Origin: Serilophus lunatus
Lineage: Eukaryota; Chordata; Aves; Passeriformes; Eurylaimidae
Direction: 5' to 3'
Assembly (NCBI GenBank): GCA_013399895.1
Contig: VXBA01000905.1
Coordinates: 62,240 to 126,239 of the forward strand
Length of the DNA stretch: 64,000 bases
The notes below the pieces were generated by a model that did no database searches, was not told the DNA's origin, and saw only the letters and a list, made by a program, of their open reading frames with translations. The translations under genes and the position numbers were made by a program. This document shows positions 35,966-48,600 of this stretch, piece by piece. The stretch's first letter is position 1; the number at the start of each line of letters is the position of its first letter.

Positions 35966-38900
35966 GTTTGGTTTTGTTTTTTTTTTTCCAGTATCTCTTA
36001 GGACACCCTTGTCAAATTATTTTCCAACTGTGAATTTCCCAATTTACAGTCTGTTTCATTTTTTTTTTATTCTGCAAAGCTAGAGTGCTCTTTATGCTCA
36101 CCATTAAGGTCAAGGAAAGTAATAACCTTTGCTATTTGATATCCCTATTAGGAAAACTGCCTGGTTCTTTAATATTATGGATTTAAGGGTAGCAACCCTT
36201 GTTTCCAAAAATTGAGATACAACAGAAACATCTGTGTTCTCCATGTGCAAGACATTTTCTGCTAGTATCCTGTGGTTGGTTGGGGGCTTCCTACTGCCTA
36301 TTCCCCTGAGTACATAGTAAGGAGACAACAGGTTTGCAACTAGAACACTGATGCATGTCATTCTAAACTCTTCAGCACATCCTGCTGTTACTGGGACAGT
36401 CTGCCTAATGTTTGTTTGAACACCCACCAGCATTTCCCTCAGTTGTGTCCAGCCACTCATCCCTGCATTCCTTTCTAGGCAGCCTACTTTTTGCTGTTTA
36501 ACAGCAAGGTGCTGACCCTGGCAAAGCAGCCAGGTGTTGTGGAAAAGAGCCTTCCCCATCACTAGCCAGCTATTATATGCTTGGAGAGGTTTCCAGTTTC
36601 AGATTTTTTGAGGAGGTCAGGAAAGGATTGTTTCTGCTCCCTTGTTTTTCCTTTTCCCCTGCAGAATTGATTCATTTCTGAACATAGCAGTATTTATTGC
36701 TTACTTCCCTAACTTTTTGTTTTAATCCTGCAACTGCTATTAGATAAAATAATGAACCGAGTTGCTTATTCATAAATACAATGTAAATATTTATTCTCTG
36801 CTGTATTCCAGAAAAATAATATTGTCATGGATTATTGGCAGTAAATTATTTTAAGTTATAAATTTAAAAGTAAACAAAACTATATACATGAAAATATATC
36901 CGATCATTTTTCAAGAAGCATCATATTCTTTTATCTGAAATCTTAATGCTTGTATTTTGATTTCTAGTGTCTTCTTATTTTGTTTCTATTGCAAATGCTT
37001 TCTACTGAAAAATTGTAAACAGTTTTCAACATTCACTGCTTCCTTTCTCATCTTCCAATTCTGGCCATATTCTGATAGTATCATTTATATGTTGTCACTA
37101 ATAGTGGTCCACTAAGTGAATTACAATTCTCTTGTTTGGGTTTTATATTTTCCATTTGGCTCTTGAAATGTAGCTGGGAAGGAAGGAGGGCATACAGTCT
37201 CAAATAACCTCCTTTTTTTTCCAAATTTGTAGAAGATATTTGCTACTCTAAGAGAAAATAAAAGATGGATGCTGTTTAATTTCCAGTCTGCTGTTTATCT
37301 TAAAAGCAGATTTTGTATTTGATAGAAATACTGGGATGCATTACTCCCAAATGCCAACTAGATCGTACATACCCATAAACAAAAAAAGGAGCAGGACATT
37401 TTGCATGTATGTTAATAATTTTTCCATTTAAAAAAACCCCAAAACCAAATACAAAAAACCCCCTCTATATTTCAGTGCGTGAATCCTGCCCCAACAGATG
37501 GCAGCACTTTTCCTTGGCAACAGTGATCTTGCCTATTCCTAGCCTACTTTTTTTACTTAAGGTATATTTATGAAATGGGCTGTAATAGATCCTTCAAGGA
37601 TGCTTCATGGGCAGTTTTTTTTCTTTTTGGATGATGGACACAAATTTAAACAAATGGCAAGATCTTGAACAGCCTTAATAATTAAAGACAGGTGATCAAG
37701 TGCTGATGCCTTTTCCCTCTTTACAGGAAAGGAAACTCCATAAGTTACAAACATGTCATTTATTTCTTATTCTGGGAAGCATCAATAGCTTTTTCTTGAT
37801 GTCACAAGTGTCCAGGACCTCACTCTTCACACTGCTTAAATTTCATGAGCCTCCAGCCATACACTGGTGCTATCAGAAAGTCAAAACCTCTGAGAAGTAT
37901 TTTTCAATAGGATTTTTTAAGACAGCATACCTGTAAATATGGTGCAAAATCTGAAGCACAAAATGCAAGAAGTTTCCTTTCCCTCTCAGCACGTTTGGAT
38001 TTCGAGTAGTGGTTCATGCTGGGTGTTGCAGTTCTGAACTGAAGACATTCAGAGCTATTTAAACTTGACTATCTATGATGATGTTTCTAAACACATTTCA
38101 AGCTATTAGAATGCAGAGCCATTGACTCTGTAGGAGGAGCACTGAATGGTCTAGCACTCTGATGACTAAAGAGGAACTCTTAGCAACCTAAATTTAGGCA
38201 CCTCATTTTAAAAACTTTGGCCTAGATATGTGAAAGCAGAAGAATGAGTTACAATAATTTATTTCAAATTCCCTGGCTCTTTTGGCTCCCCAGACTCAGC
38301 ATTTATTCATACAAATTGCTCACTGTTGCAGATAAATCATAATATGTAGCCGGTGCAATAACTCTGCACCTGAGCGTTATTTAAGTCTGCTTTGCTAATG
38401 CTGGCAGCGCATTGCTTTTTCTCTGTATGTTTCAGCACCTGGCTATGTTGGCTTTGTCTGAATATGTTTGGGGTTGAATAGGGAGAAAATGTACAAGTTT
38501 TCCCTCTCATCACTGCTAATTTTCCTAAGAGCTGCTATTCTTTGGTTAGGTGGTCAGTTTAATTTTCCTGCCAGCTTAAAATAAATGCAAAGGAGACAAT
38601 TACCAAGGGGGACAATTTTTCACTGCGTGCTTAGGAGAGGATTGATTTGTCAGAAGTGTTGTCTGTAGTGCTTGTCATCTGCTTTGCCACTAGGTTTCAT
38701 TATTTTCCCATAATGCTGTTTATGATTATGAAGAGAATTACTCTGCTCTGTCTGTTGATTTTTCTCTTTTGACAAGTTTGTGGTTTCTCTTTGGGGATTT
38801 TTGTCTCTGTAAAAGAGTACTTCACCTTGTGGATGTGAGACATAGATGGAGGTATGTGTGTTGCCCACAATTTTTCTTGTGTTTGTGTGGGATACACAAA

Positions 38901-40476
38901 GGAGTAAAATTTTAAAACGCAGCTATTTAGGCAAGTAATTTAGACTTTTTTAAAAAAAAACACGGTATAAACTAAGATTCATATGAAAAATGCTGGTGTT
39001 GGCTACTTAGAAAAGTTTTGCTTTGGGTTTTTTTTTCTGGGATTGGATAACAATACTCCCTTAGCCTATATTAAGGATGGATCTCTTGTCATTTCACGGC
39101 AGCCTTAGAAGTCGTGGGCGTTTATTCTAAGCCAGTCATCTGTAGTCAGTGTCATAAGAGAAGGTGATTCATCCTATCTGATGCTAAATATCTGAGAGGC
39201 TTATTATGCAAATGTGTTCTGAAGAGGAAGGTGGTTGATGATGTTCCTGCTCAATCCAGTGCCACGGTCTACAGAGCCTCTCTGTACCAGTGCAATTGTT
39301 TTAGAACAGAGTGTGGAAATTACCCAGGTTAAAAACCAATAAGGGGAAGTATTTTATTGATCTCTATTTGGGGATTTTTTTTTTTTTAAACACTTAAGTG
39401 ATTCATGAGGCCATTTATAACAGAGCAGTAAGAGTATATGTTCAATAAATGGGCTCATACTGGCATGGAAGAAAGAAGTGGTTGAAGCAGGGACATTCCA
39501 AATTTTATGTAATGAACTGCCTCCTGAAATACGTGTGTGCACTGGGAGTGTCCTGTTTTATTATGTGAGATGAATACAATGTAGTAATTGTTTAACTGTG
39601 TATTAAGCAGGACAGTAGCAATACCACTAGCCGTGTAGTGTGCACCTCTTGATGCTTGCTATGGCTTTATTAGCCTATTACGTATCTTGAAATGAGCTTA
39701 TCTATGTCGAACAAAAGGAGTATTTAGGAACTTCTATGAATATTGCCAAATCCTTCCACTGAGGTCATCAGTACTAGCAGTGCAGTTTGTGCCAGTAATC
39801 TTTCCCAGTGTAACCGCCTAGTAAACCATGGAGGTGACTTGTGTATGGACAAATATGCTAACTGCTGAGATAGGCTGTTTCTTTATAATATGTAATGATT
39901 ATCCAAGTCCATACCAGGAAGGCAGGAAAAGTAACCATGCAAATCATAACTGTATTTTGAGTCTTGTTTAAATATGAAGAGAGGATGACTCAAATGAACT
40001 TCACTTGCATGTCACAGAGTGGTGTTTTCCATTAAATAGGTTAGCTCAAGTTAAACTATCAGAGTTGTGATGAGGCAGAGACAGTATATTTTGGGAGGCA
40101 TATTGAAAAGAAACTCAGCCTAGTAGGATGCACTAGATATATCATACAGAAGTTAAACCTTATGAACCACATGTTCTGTTTGCAGTTGCTCATCACAGGA
40201 AGCCCTTATGTTGATGTACCATCCTGCTCCAGTATGCTTTTGTGGTACAGCTGCATGGTGTAGGAACTGATGTCAGGGAAAGGTGATTGCCACCAATAAG
40301 ATAGTGTTCCATGAAGCAGCAGAGGGAGGGATGAAAAGAACCGTACTGAGGTAATACAAATAGTAAAGGAGACAATCAAAATGAGCTCTCTAGCACATTT
40401 TTATATAAGTTCTTTCTGGAATATATTTCACATGTTTTATTTATTTTTATCATTATGTTTCTTTTTATTTTTGTAG
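35966..40476. other. Non-coding DNA upstream of a host exon
   Basis: Likely intron or upstream sequence. A 150-codon minus-strand open frame at 36110-36562 has no recognisable domain. A strong acceptor at 37721-37726 (CCCTCTTTACAG) opens a 70-codon frame to a stop at 37936 but has no donor or clear polyadenylation site. The rest is AT-rich. Confidence 0.5.
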
Positions 40477-40530
40477 GCTGTGGAAACCAACCTTGCATCA
40501 AAGGATAGTCACTGGGTCTATGTAAATGAG
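40477..40530 (+). CDS. Internal exon (54 bp) of an unidentified host gene
   Basis: A 54-bp segment follows a strong acceptor (long T-rich tract, then TTGTAG at 40471-40476) and ends at a strong donor (AATGAG then GTAAGA at 40531). Of the three frames only phase 0 is open; the other two hit stops. The 18-residue product is AVETNLASKDSHWVYVNE. Its length is a multiple of three and both ends are phase 0, which matches the exon at 52274-52447 on the same strand, so they can be spliced directly with an intron of about 11.7 kb. The peptide looks like a soluble segment of a larger protein. I do not recognise the gene. Confidence 0.6.
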
Positions 40531-43500
40531 GTAAGAAAGTCAAAAGAGAATACACAGCTTGCTGCATTCACTCATCACCATCTTTTGTTTCATGTGTTTT
40601 GACACACCAAACTGAGCATACACGTAGCATTTTTGCTTTTTGAATAGCACAAGCTGCAAACTCTGTGGTGTCATTACTTGTCTGTCTTAGTTGAACTGGC
40701 ATAGGTTCAATACCAGAGGTCAAGATAAAGCTTCCAATATATCTCATAGCAGCTGGGAGGTTTTATTTTTGCCTTCATGCTGATGCTATTTCATTAGCAA
40801 TTTAGGAAGCAGAGAATATCTCAAAAGAAATCTTGACTGCAGGCATTTTTATCTGCAGGAGCTCACCCTTCACTGCTATGAAAGCAGATGCCTGGACAGG
40901 AGAGAGCACTGGGACTTATTGCAAGCTTACCTCAGTCAAATATGCATTTACATGATACAAAGATTTTCTCTAGTACAGGACTGTGTCAGTGTATTGGCCA
41001 AGATCCAGGATAGCATAGATTCAAAGTACGATGTTTCCTCTGCAGCAAATGGTGTTCTGTCCTGCTACTGTGATTATTTATTTTACCTTAGTACCATGAT
41101 GTCCTAATGGAAATCCATTCAGATTTATATCTAAAAAGCAATGAAATGTTGTGTCGTATGCAATAATTTATAAATCACTGATAAATGACTGTATTTTATA
41201 TATTTCTGGCTTTAATAATGGTTCATTAAAAGATAGAAAAATATCTAAGACCAGTGTTCACTATCTTATTTTTATATTATAAATGCATAGCCTGTAATTT
41301 AATAACCAATTCCTTTGTTAATTTCTTATTCCTTTCTTTGCACCTAGTTAATAATTTTGGATAGGCAACTTTTATTAGTAACTATAAATTGCATTATGTG
41401 GCATTAGAAAGGCTCTGTAATTAAATAGGGGTTAGGGAAAGCAAGTGAAATCCCGGCTTGTAAAGGCTTTATAAATTCTTTCTAGTCCTTGTTACATTTA
41501 AGTACCTCCTGGTTTGTCAGCTGCAGTAATGATCCACTACAAAATATCAGCAAGATGCTCAGAGAGTCAGTGTTTATATTCACATAAAGATAATACAGTG
41601 CATATTTCCCTAAACATTTATAGAGAGGGAGTGTTTGTGGATTTTTTTATTGCTGCTGTTATTGTTCAGATGTTAAAACTCACTTCATGAAGCCTGAATC
41701 TGTAGCATCGCAATAAAAGCCTTCAGCATTTATGCACTAACATGTGCATGCACACACATGCACAAACAGATCACACAGGATGTCAATTCTGCTTCTGTTT
41801 TGGGAGCTGTTTATTTTTTCTCTTTTATGGCTGAAGCCTGGGGAGGGAAGCTATGATAGCAATATGTAAATATAAAGTGGAATTTTCTAGTGAAAAATAT
41901 TAGTGCACATAATTATATATATCATAAAATGCAGTTAAATTCAAACAGGCAATTACAGAAGCTTTTTAGTCTTACTAAACTATGGAGAATTCTTTGCAGG
42001 CAAAAAGAGGAGAAAATGTCTTGACTATCCTCTTTTTTAACAGAGGAGTGTGGGTCTTTGTGTGTGTGCTTAAAGCTGCCATGAAACAAAGGTACATTAA
42101 GCATCGACATGGATACATCTGTAGAAAGCTAGAGATTCCTTAGGGCTTGCTTCTTATTTAAGTGTGCATACCCCCATGCTAGCAAGAAGACACAAAGGTC
42201 ATGCTTTCCATGTACAAGTTTCCAATTGGTAGTAGTGAGAACTGCACGAGTACTTCATGGAAAATATGATGCTGATTGTTACTGTGATTTGCAGAATGGA
42301 ATTGACTTCTAAATCTCAACAGTCAAATCAGCTCTTTTTGATGTAATTGCACAAAGGTAGAAGTCCATTATGTAAATGGACCAAAAACTCAGGTAGGCCT
42401 TTTTCTCTCCCCAGCAGATTGAGGATTCTACACGTTCATGCTCACCCTGTGTTCTCTGTGACCTAATGATTCCATTGCAAGGAAAGAGAAGTACAGGGCT
42501 GACTGATCTGATGGGGCAGTAGCAGGAAGAGAATGCAGTGACAATTTTTTCCATTGAGGCACAGTGTGTGACAAGCATTGGATTGTAAACAGACTCTTCA
42601 GACCTTTCTCACTTCAGGGGAACCACTTAAGGGCCTTGTACAGCTTAGATTGCTGAGGTCTACTGATCTGGAGCGCCTTTTATCTGCCCTGTCTCCCACC
42701 TCTCATCAGGCCAATGAGGATCTGAAACTTGGACTTACCTTGCTGTAGTAAGAATGACTATATAGCGTGGTATTATTTCAATAAGTTTTTTAGTATTGCC
42801 TTACTCAAATCTTTATTCACTCTATACTGACAATCCAATAGACACTTGTGTTTGTTTCTTTTCCTTGTGCACCTTTCCATATGGTAGGGTACGAGTTAAG
42901 TTTCAGGGTTAGAAGATATTTTACCACTTAAATTTTGTTAGGTGAGCAATACTACCAAGCTCGAGATGAGCTAACCTAAAATGATATGAATGGTAAGCTT
43001 ATTACACAGCAAATGAACGAATGTGGAATATGAGTTGATCTTGAATTGCAGAACTGTCAAAATTCTGCTTGCTAGTTTTCAATAATCCAGGTCCCTGTGC
43101 TGAGGTATCTGTTCATTTTGGATGCCATCGGTGGTGCAAAAAGACTCAATCATTTCATTGAATTGGGAGTTGAATTTATTGTATGGAGTTGGGAGGCTGA
43201 AACATTGCAAGGCAAGTTGTGTAGGATAAGAGAATACACATGGATGAGTCTTTGCAGGTGATATCATGTCCTTGTATGTCCTCTTTGAAGCCTAAGTAAT
43301 AAAAAAATTACTGTTTTAAATAAATAAATAAAAAGTATATCTATGTTTCTGATTTCAGAGGTGTTATGTTTCGAACTTGCAGAGCTGTCAAAAGTAGTGG
43401 AGATTAGAGAGGAAAACATGTATTTCTAACTACCCACCCCTTTTGAGATTTATATTTCATGATCTGCACTTCTATTTTTATTTATCTAGAAGTACTAACT

Positions 43501-45365
43501 CATCCCTTGCATTCATTTAGTTAGCAATTCTACCTGAATTCCGTGTTAAACATGCCAAGTAATTTTTAAAAAGCAAGAGTACTTGTGATTTCTGTATAAA
43601 TCCTTGCAAAAGGAAACAACTCTTTGAAACAATAACATGCTTAGTTATATCTCGAGAATAGTCCAAATAGTCCATTTTATTACCTGATTGTGTTGGGAGA
43701 TACCAATGACTAGCAGTCTTGACACTGTGGAATATCTGTTAGAACATATCTAGTGTTCTGCTTGTACCTTTGCTGTTCATGCCTTTGTCCAAGTGACCCA
43801 CCAGCTTTGATAGGGGTGTGTCGCTTCTTCTTTTGGCTTGACTGACTCAGTTGGATATATCCCCTGGTTTTTTGATGTTTATTTCCTGTCTTTTTTTCCT
43901 AGTTTTCTTTCTTCTTTTTATTTTTCTCTTTTCCTTCTCTTTCATACCTGGCATCAAATGTCTCTGTTGGTTCCTCATCATATTTTTTAATTTCCCCCTT
44001 CTCTTGTTCTGAGTTTTCTGGGAAAATGCTGCACTGCCCAGGATATATGTCTGTGGGAAAGGCACAAGGGCAACACTTGAAACTAAGCTTATATGTGGTT
44101 GTGTCAGCAACATTAGAAAGCATAGTTCTCTTTTTGTGGGACATTTCATTTCAATGGTGTCGTAGTCTTGATAAGCAAGTAAATGTAGTCTGCAGATACG
44201 TTATCAAATACATCCTTTGTGAGATAAGGGAGGCAATTATTTTACTTACTTGGACTTGTTGGAACAGTATTGCAAGTTTTGAGCAGGATACTTTAAAACA
44301 AAACAAGAGAACACGGAACAATATTGAAAATCTAGAAGAGAGAAGTCAATGTCCTAAAGTTTCGGTAAAATATGACGCATGTGGAAAGGCTGGAAAACCT
44401 AGGTTTGATTGCTGCAAAACTCGTAAGATGGAGCAACGTTGTAATAGGACAAATCAAACAAAAATCTGATCACATATTCACTATGGAAAGATAAAGGAAA
44501 TGCAATTCAGTCTTCCACATTAATAATTAGATCTATTATTGGAAAATGGTTTATGATCTAAATATGACAATGTATAGAACAACTTCCTTGGTTACCTTCT
44601 TCTTCTGTCTCATCATCTGTCTCCCTTCACACCTGGTTCAGCAATTGTTTTTTATTCTTTGTTTTTCAGCCTCCTACTCACATTATGTCAGTCTGCTAAA
44701 TATTTTCACATGTCAGTATGGAAAGACAAATACAACTATGTTTTGAATGCCACTGGGTATTTTCTGATCTGCACCTTCTGTTCTAGGTCTTCTCACATAT
44801 CTTTTTTCAATACGGTTTATGACAGTGACAGTTTAAGTCACTGCATATACTTCTTTTTGAATCATTTATTTAATAGTTTTGGTGGCAAACATAAATGTAT
44901 GTGAACTGTGACTCATATTTGATTTCCAGTCATGATGGAACTTCATCCTTCTTTGTCTACTACTGAGTAAGCTGGAACAATTGTGTTTGATTAGATACTG
45001 TCAGCCAAATCCCCCCTTGGGGCAGCCTCAGTGATTTGGCTTAGCCAGGGATGAACCTAGCATCATATTTCTTAATACCAGCCATTTGTAATGGGGAATT
45101 ATATTGTAAGTGTATGTAGTTTTGAAAGAAGAATGTCTAGTAATGGATTACTAGCACTTTCAGGGCTTTAAAAATAGATTTAATTGTAAGGTGTAGAAAA
45201 TAAGTGTGAAAGCTAAAGATTGGAGCTTCTAGTTTGCTATAGTTTTCATTTGCTGCTTTACATTGCATTGGTTTTCATTGATTAAGGTCAGTCTACATCA
45301 GATACTATCTGCATCAGATAAAAAGGAGTATATAATACCTTCCTTTTGGTCTTAAATTCACCACA
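40531..45365. other. Presumed intron, AT-rich
   Basis: Lies between two phase-matched exons. No repeat is recognised except a short CA-rich run near 41740-41770. The stretch at about 41150-41560, with several TAATTA/TTAATAA-type sites, looks like unique, possibly conserved non-coding sequence, but conservation cannot be judged here. Confidence 0.5.
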
Positions 45366-45628
45366 TTCACAGAATTACTGAGATTGGAGAAGGCCTGAGA
45401 TCATTGAGTCCAACCTTTGACCCAATACCACCTTGTCAACTAGACCATGGCTCTCAATGCCACATCCAGTCTCTTAAATACCTCCAGGGACAGTGGCTCC
45501 ACCACCTCCCTGGGCAGCCCATTTCAAATACCCAGTAACTCTGTAAAGAACTTCCTCCTGAACCTCCCCTGGTGCAGCTTAAGAGTGTGCCCTCTTGTCT
45601 TACTGCTGGTTGCCTGAGAGAACTACAA
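45366..45628 (-). mobile_element. CR1 LINE 3' fragment, minus strand
   Basis: Reverse complement of a CR1 3' end. Reading minus, it runs from the end of ORF2 (GGCACACTCTTAAGCTGCAC, then GGAGGTTCAGGAGG) to the 3' UTR GGTTGGACTCAATGATCTCA and a terminal AATTCTGTGAA. It is the same subfamily type as the copies at 10745 and 14650. Only the last roughly 260 bp are kept. It lies in the presumed intron, antisense to the host exons. Confidence 0.9.
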
Positions 45629-48600
45629 CTAGAAATCTGTACCACATGGATTAACAAATGCTGAAATTCGAAAATATTCACTTCTAAATTCTTAAACTGG
45701 AACCAAGGGAATAAAAGGGAGAGGTGATAGAAATTTCATTACATTAGTTCCTTACTGTCTCCAATGATCAAGTACTTTCTCAAAAGGAATGTGCTATGGG
45801 GTAAAGAAGTTCCCCTCATAGGTCAAGTACCAGCTCCTGTGGGTGTTCGCCATGGCACAACAGTTTAAGGGAGGCTGCCCAGTTGCTGACTGTATTTTTG
45901 TATTTCACAGTTCAACATACAGCTTAATGCTATGCAGGGTAACTTGACTCTAAGGTTGAGTAGGGGCTAATTTTTTTATCACTTAGAAAAACTTACACTG
46001 TCATTTGTCCCATTTAAAAGCAAACAAACAAAAATCAATCAAATGGCCTATGCTGTAACATTGTGGGATGGCTAGCAGAAAGGTAAGAGTATCTGTAATG
46101 GCCTTTAGAAATTCAAAGATGCTTTTTTGCTATAGACAGAATGGGGTAAGTCAGTTCATCTTCTTTTACTGACCTGAGCTTAAAAACTAAGGCTTTTAAA
46201 AACTCATCATTAGCTTTTACAGTGCTACCATAAAAACATTGACAAAGTGTCAGAAGAAATCTGAAACAGATAGGATGAAGCTGTACAAATAGAGTATTGT
46301 ACACATTCAAAATTCACAGGAAAGCAAAATATTCAGTAGTTAGAAGATAACTAAAATTCTTGCGACCTTTAATTGAAAAATAAAACTAAACTTGCATTAA
46401 CACCCAGAAAAGGATGCTTTTGAGTATTTTCTCTTTTCAATTCAGTCCAGAGAAAAAATCTTGATTTGGAAAAATTGGAGTCAGTAAGAAAAGAAACTAC
46501 TATAGCAATTGCAGCTGTGAAGCATTGGTTAAATTCTTCCCAACTATGATGATACTTTTCAGAAGAACCTTAGTTGAGAAGGAGAAGGGAGAAGTGAAGT
46601 AGGAAGAAAAGGTTTTTTAATTTTTTTTGCAGGAAAAATAATAAAAAGATTTGGAAATATAGCAAGAGTACATGTTTCATCAGTGGCAAGAAACCTTAGA
46701 CAGAAAGTTAGAGTGCTAAGGGACTTGGAGAACTCTGAGCTGTGTTGAGATGGTGTTTTCCTCATTACTTGAATGTAAGTCAAAAATTTTAGACAGCAGT
46801 TGTCCTTACAGTTCCTTTTTGGACAGATGACACCTTCCAAGTGATACTGGTGGTATTACCAGCGATTAATTTATAGATCTTTCGCTGACTGGTAAAACTT
46901 TCCCAAACTCAGGCTAGGTGATCAGTCAGAACATAGTGCAGAAAAAGGGTTATTGGTGCTTTTTCCTTTCCCCTTACAGAAGATTCACTCAAAGCATGTT
47001 CCTGCTAATCCTTTTCTGGACTCAGGCTCAATTCTCTTATTTCTGCTGTTTTTATAGGTCTCTCTTCACCACTGTTTCACTTTCTGTAGGAGGCAGTTTG
47101 CTATATGAGGGACAAGAAAGTGTCCCATCATCGCTTTCCCAGTGTGACATATTTCTAACTTCCCATTTTTATCCTGCAGCTTCACTGTTTCTGCCAATAC
47201 TTGTTTTCTTTCGTTTCACCACATCAGACATGCCCAGTATGTCCATAATTACTCATCCTCTTGATTTGAGAATCAAATGGCTTCTCAACTGTCACCTGGG
47301 CACTTCTTTATTATTTCCCTTTATAAAATATTTTTTATAAGTCAAGAGAAATGAGCAGAAAATAGAATAATAATTATCAGATAAAGTCTATCTCAGCAAG
47401 CTACCTTTTTCCCCAGGGGCTGCGTGTAGAAAGGTGTTAGATAATGAATGATGAGCAGAGTTTTCCTAGCACATGGCTCCTAGAGCAATATTGGGAAAAC
47501 TTCTGACTTGGGAAGAAAAATCTCCTATGAATACAGTGTTTGTTCTTCACTTTTGTTTGGATATTTTTTTTTTCCTAGAAATTTCTCTGTTATATGTATT
47601 TTGGATAAGCAACGGTAAGACCTTGGCCAAATTTGCTTGTGAAAATTGTTATGGCCTATTTTTTACTTGGTAGAGCCAGGACTGTGTGATAGACTGTAAT
47701 TCTGCTTAGTTTTTCTCTTCATACAGAACTGCCTAATACTTTTTTATGTTTTTGCGTTTTTGATAACTATGAGTTAGTAAATCTTTAACACTTCCCTATG
47801 TTTTCCTTTTTCCTGGAATAAGACCATTATTTTTATTGTTCATTTACGAATATAAGTGGGGCAAACATTCTAAGATATTTTTAAATTCTACAAAAATGCA
47901 CACAGTAAAAAAAGAAACCAAAAAATTTAATAGAAATAGAGGCAACACACTGGAAAATTTCTTGATTTAGAAAATTACACATTTCAATACAAAATGTAAC
48001 AATATAAAGTTACAATTTATTCCAATTGTATTCCAGGTACTCTATATTTATTACTTGCCTAAGGAAATCTTGCTTCTTTCCTTTCGGCCACTACGTTTGA
48101 CACTGCAGAATTCATCTTACTTATTTGCTTTCACAAAAAATTGATGGGGTTTTTTTTTTTTTTACTTATATGTGATTGAAAGTTGCACATATAAATGAAA
48201 CTGTACTGCATGAATACCTGCATCCTGCTCAAATAAATTAGGGTTTAGAATTGACTTAGAATTTTAGTCAGCTAGGAGGAAGGTTGTGGATGAGTTTTGG
48301 TGAGTTGTTTTATTAGTGAATTCCACTCTAAGATCAGTGTTGTAGGTTTTTTTTTGCTTTATTCAGCTTTTACTATCATTTTGTGTGCGCTTTTTTTTTT
48401 TTTCATTTTTCCTAGGCGAAGTATTTTTTAGTATGGAATAATATTCTGTTAGGTCAGAGGATCGTGTACTGTAAAGGCACTCGCTATGATCTGAGAAAGA
48501 CATCTGGATACCCACTGCAGAGTTCTTTCATCTAGAAATAGAGCTAATTCAATTAAATTATAAATACATCCCTGTAGAGACTTTTTAAGAGCATCAGGTG

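Noticed and set aside
37727..37936. Terminal coding exon after a strong acceptor
   Set aside because: The frame is open for 70 codons, but no polyadenylation signal is apparent nearby, and the peptide is not protein-like. The acceptor alone is not enough.
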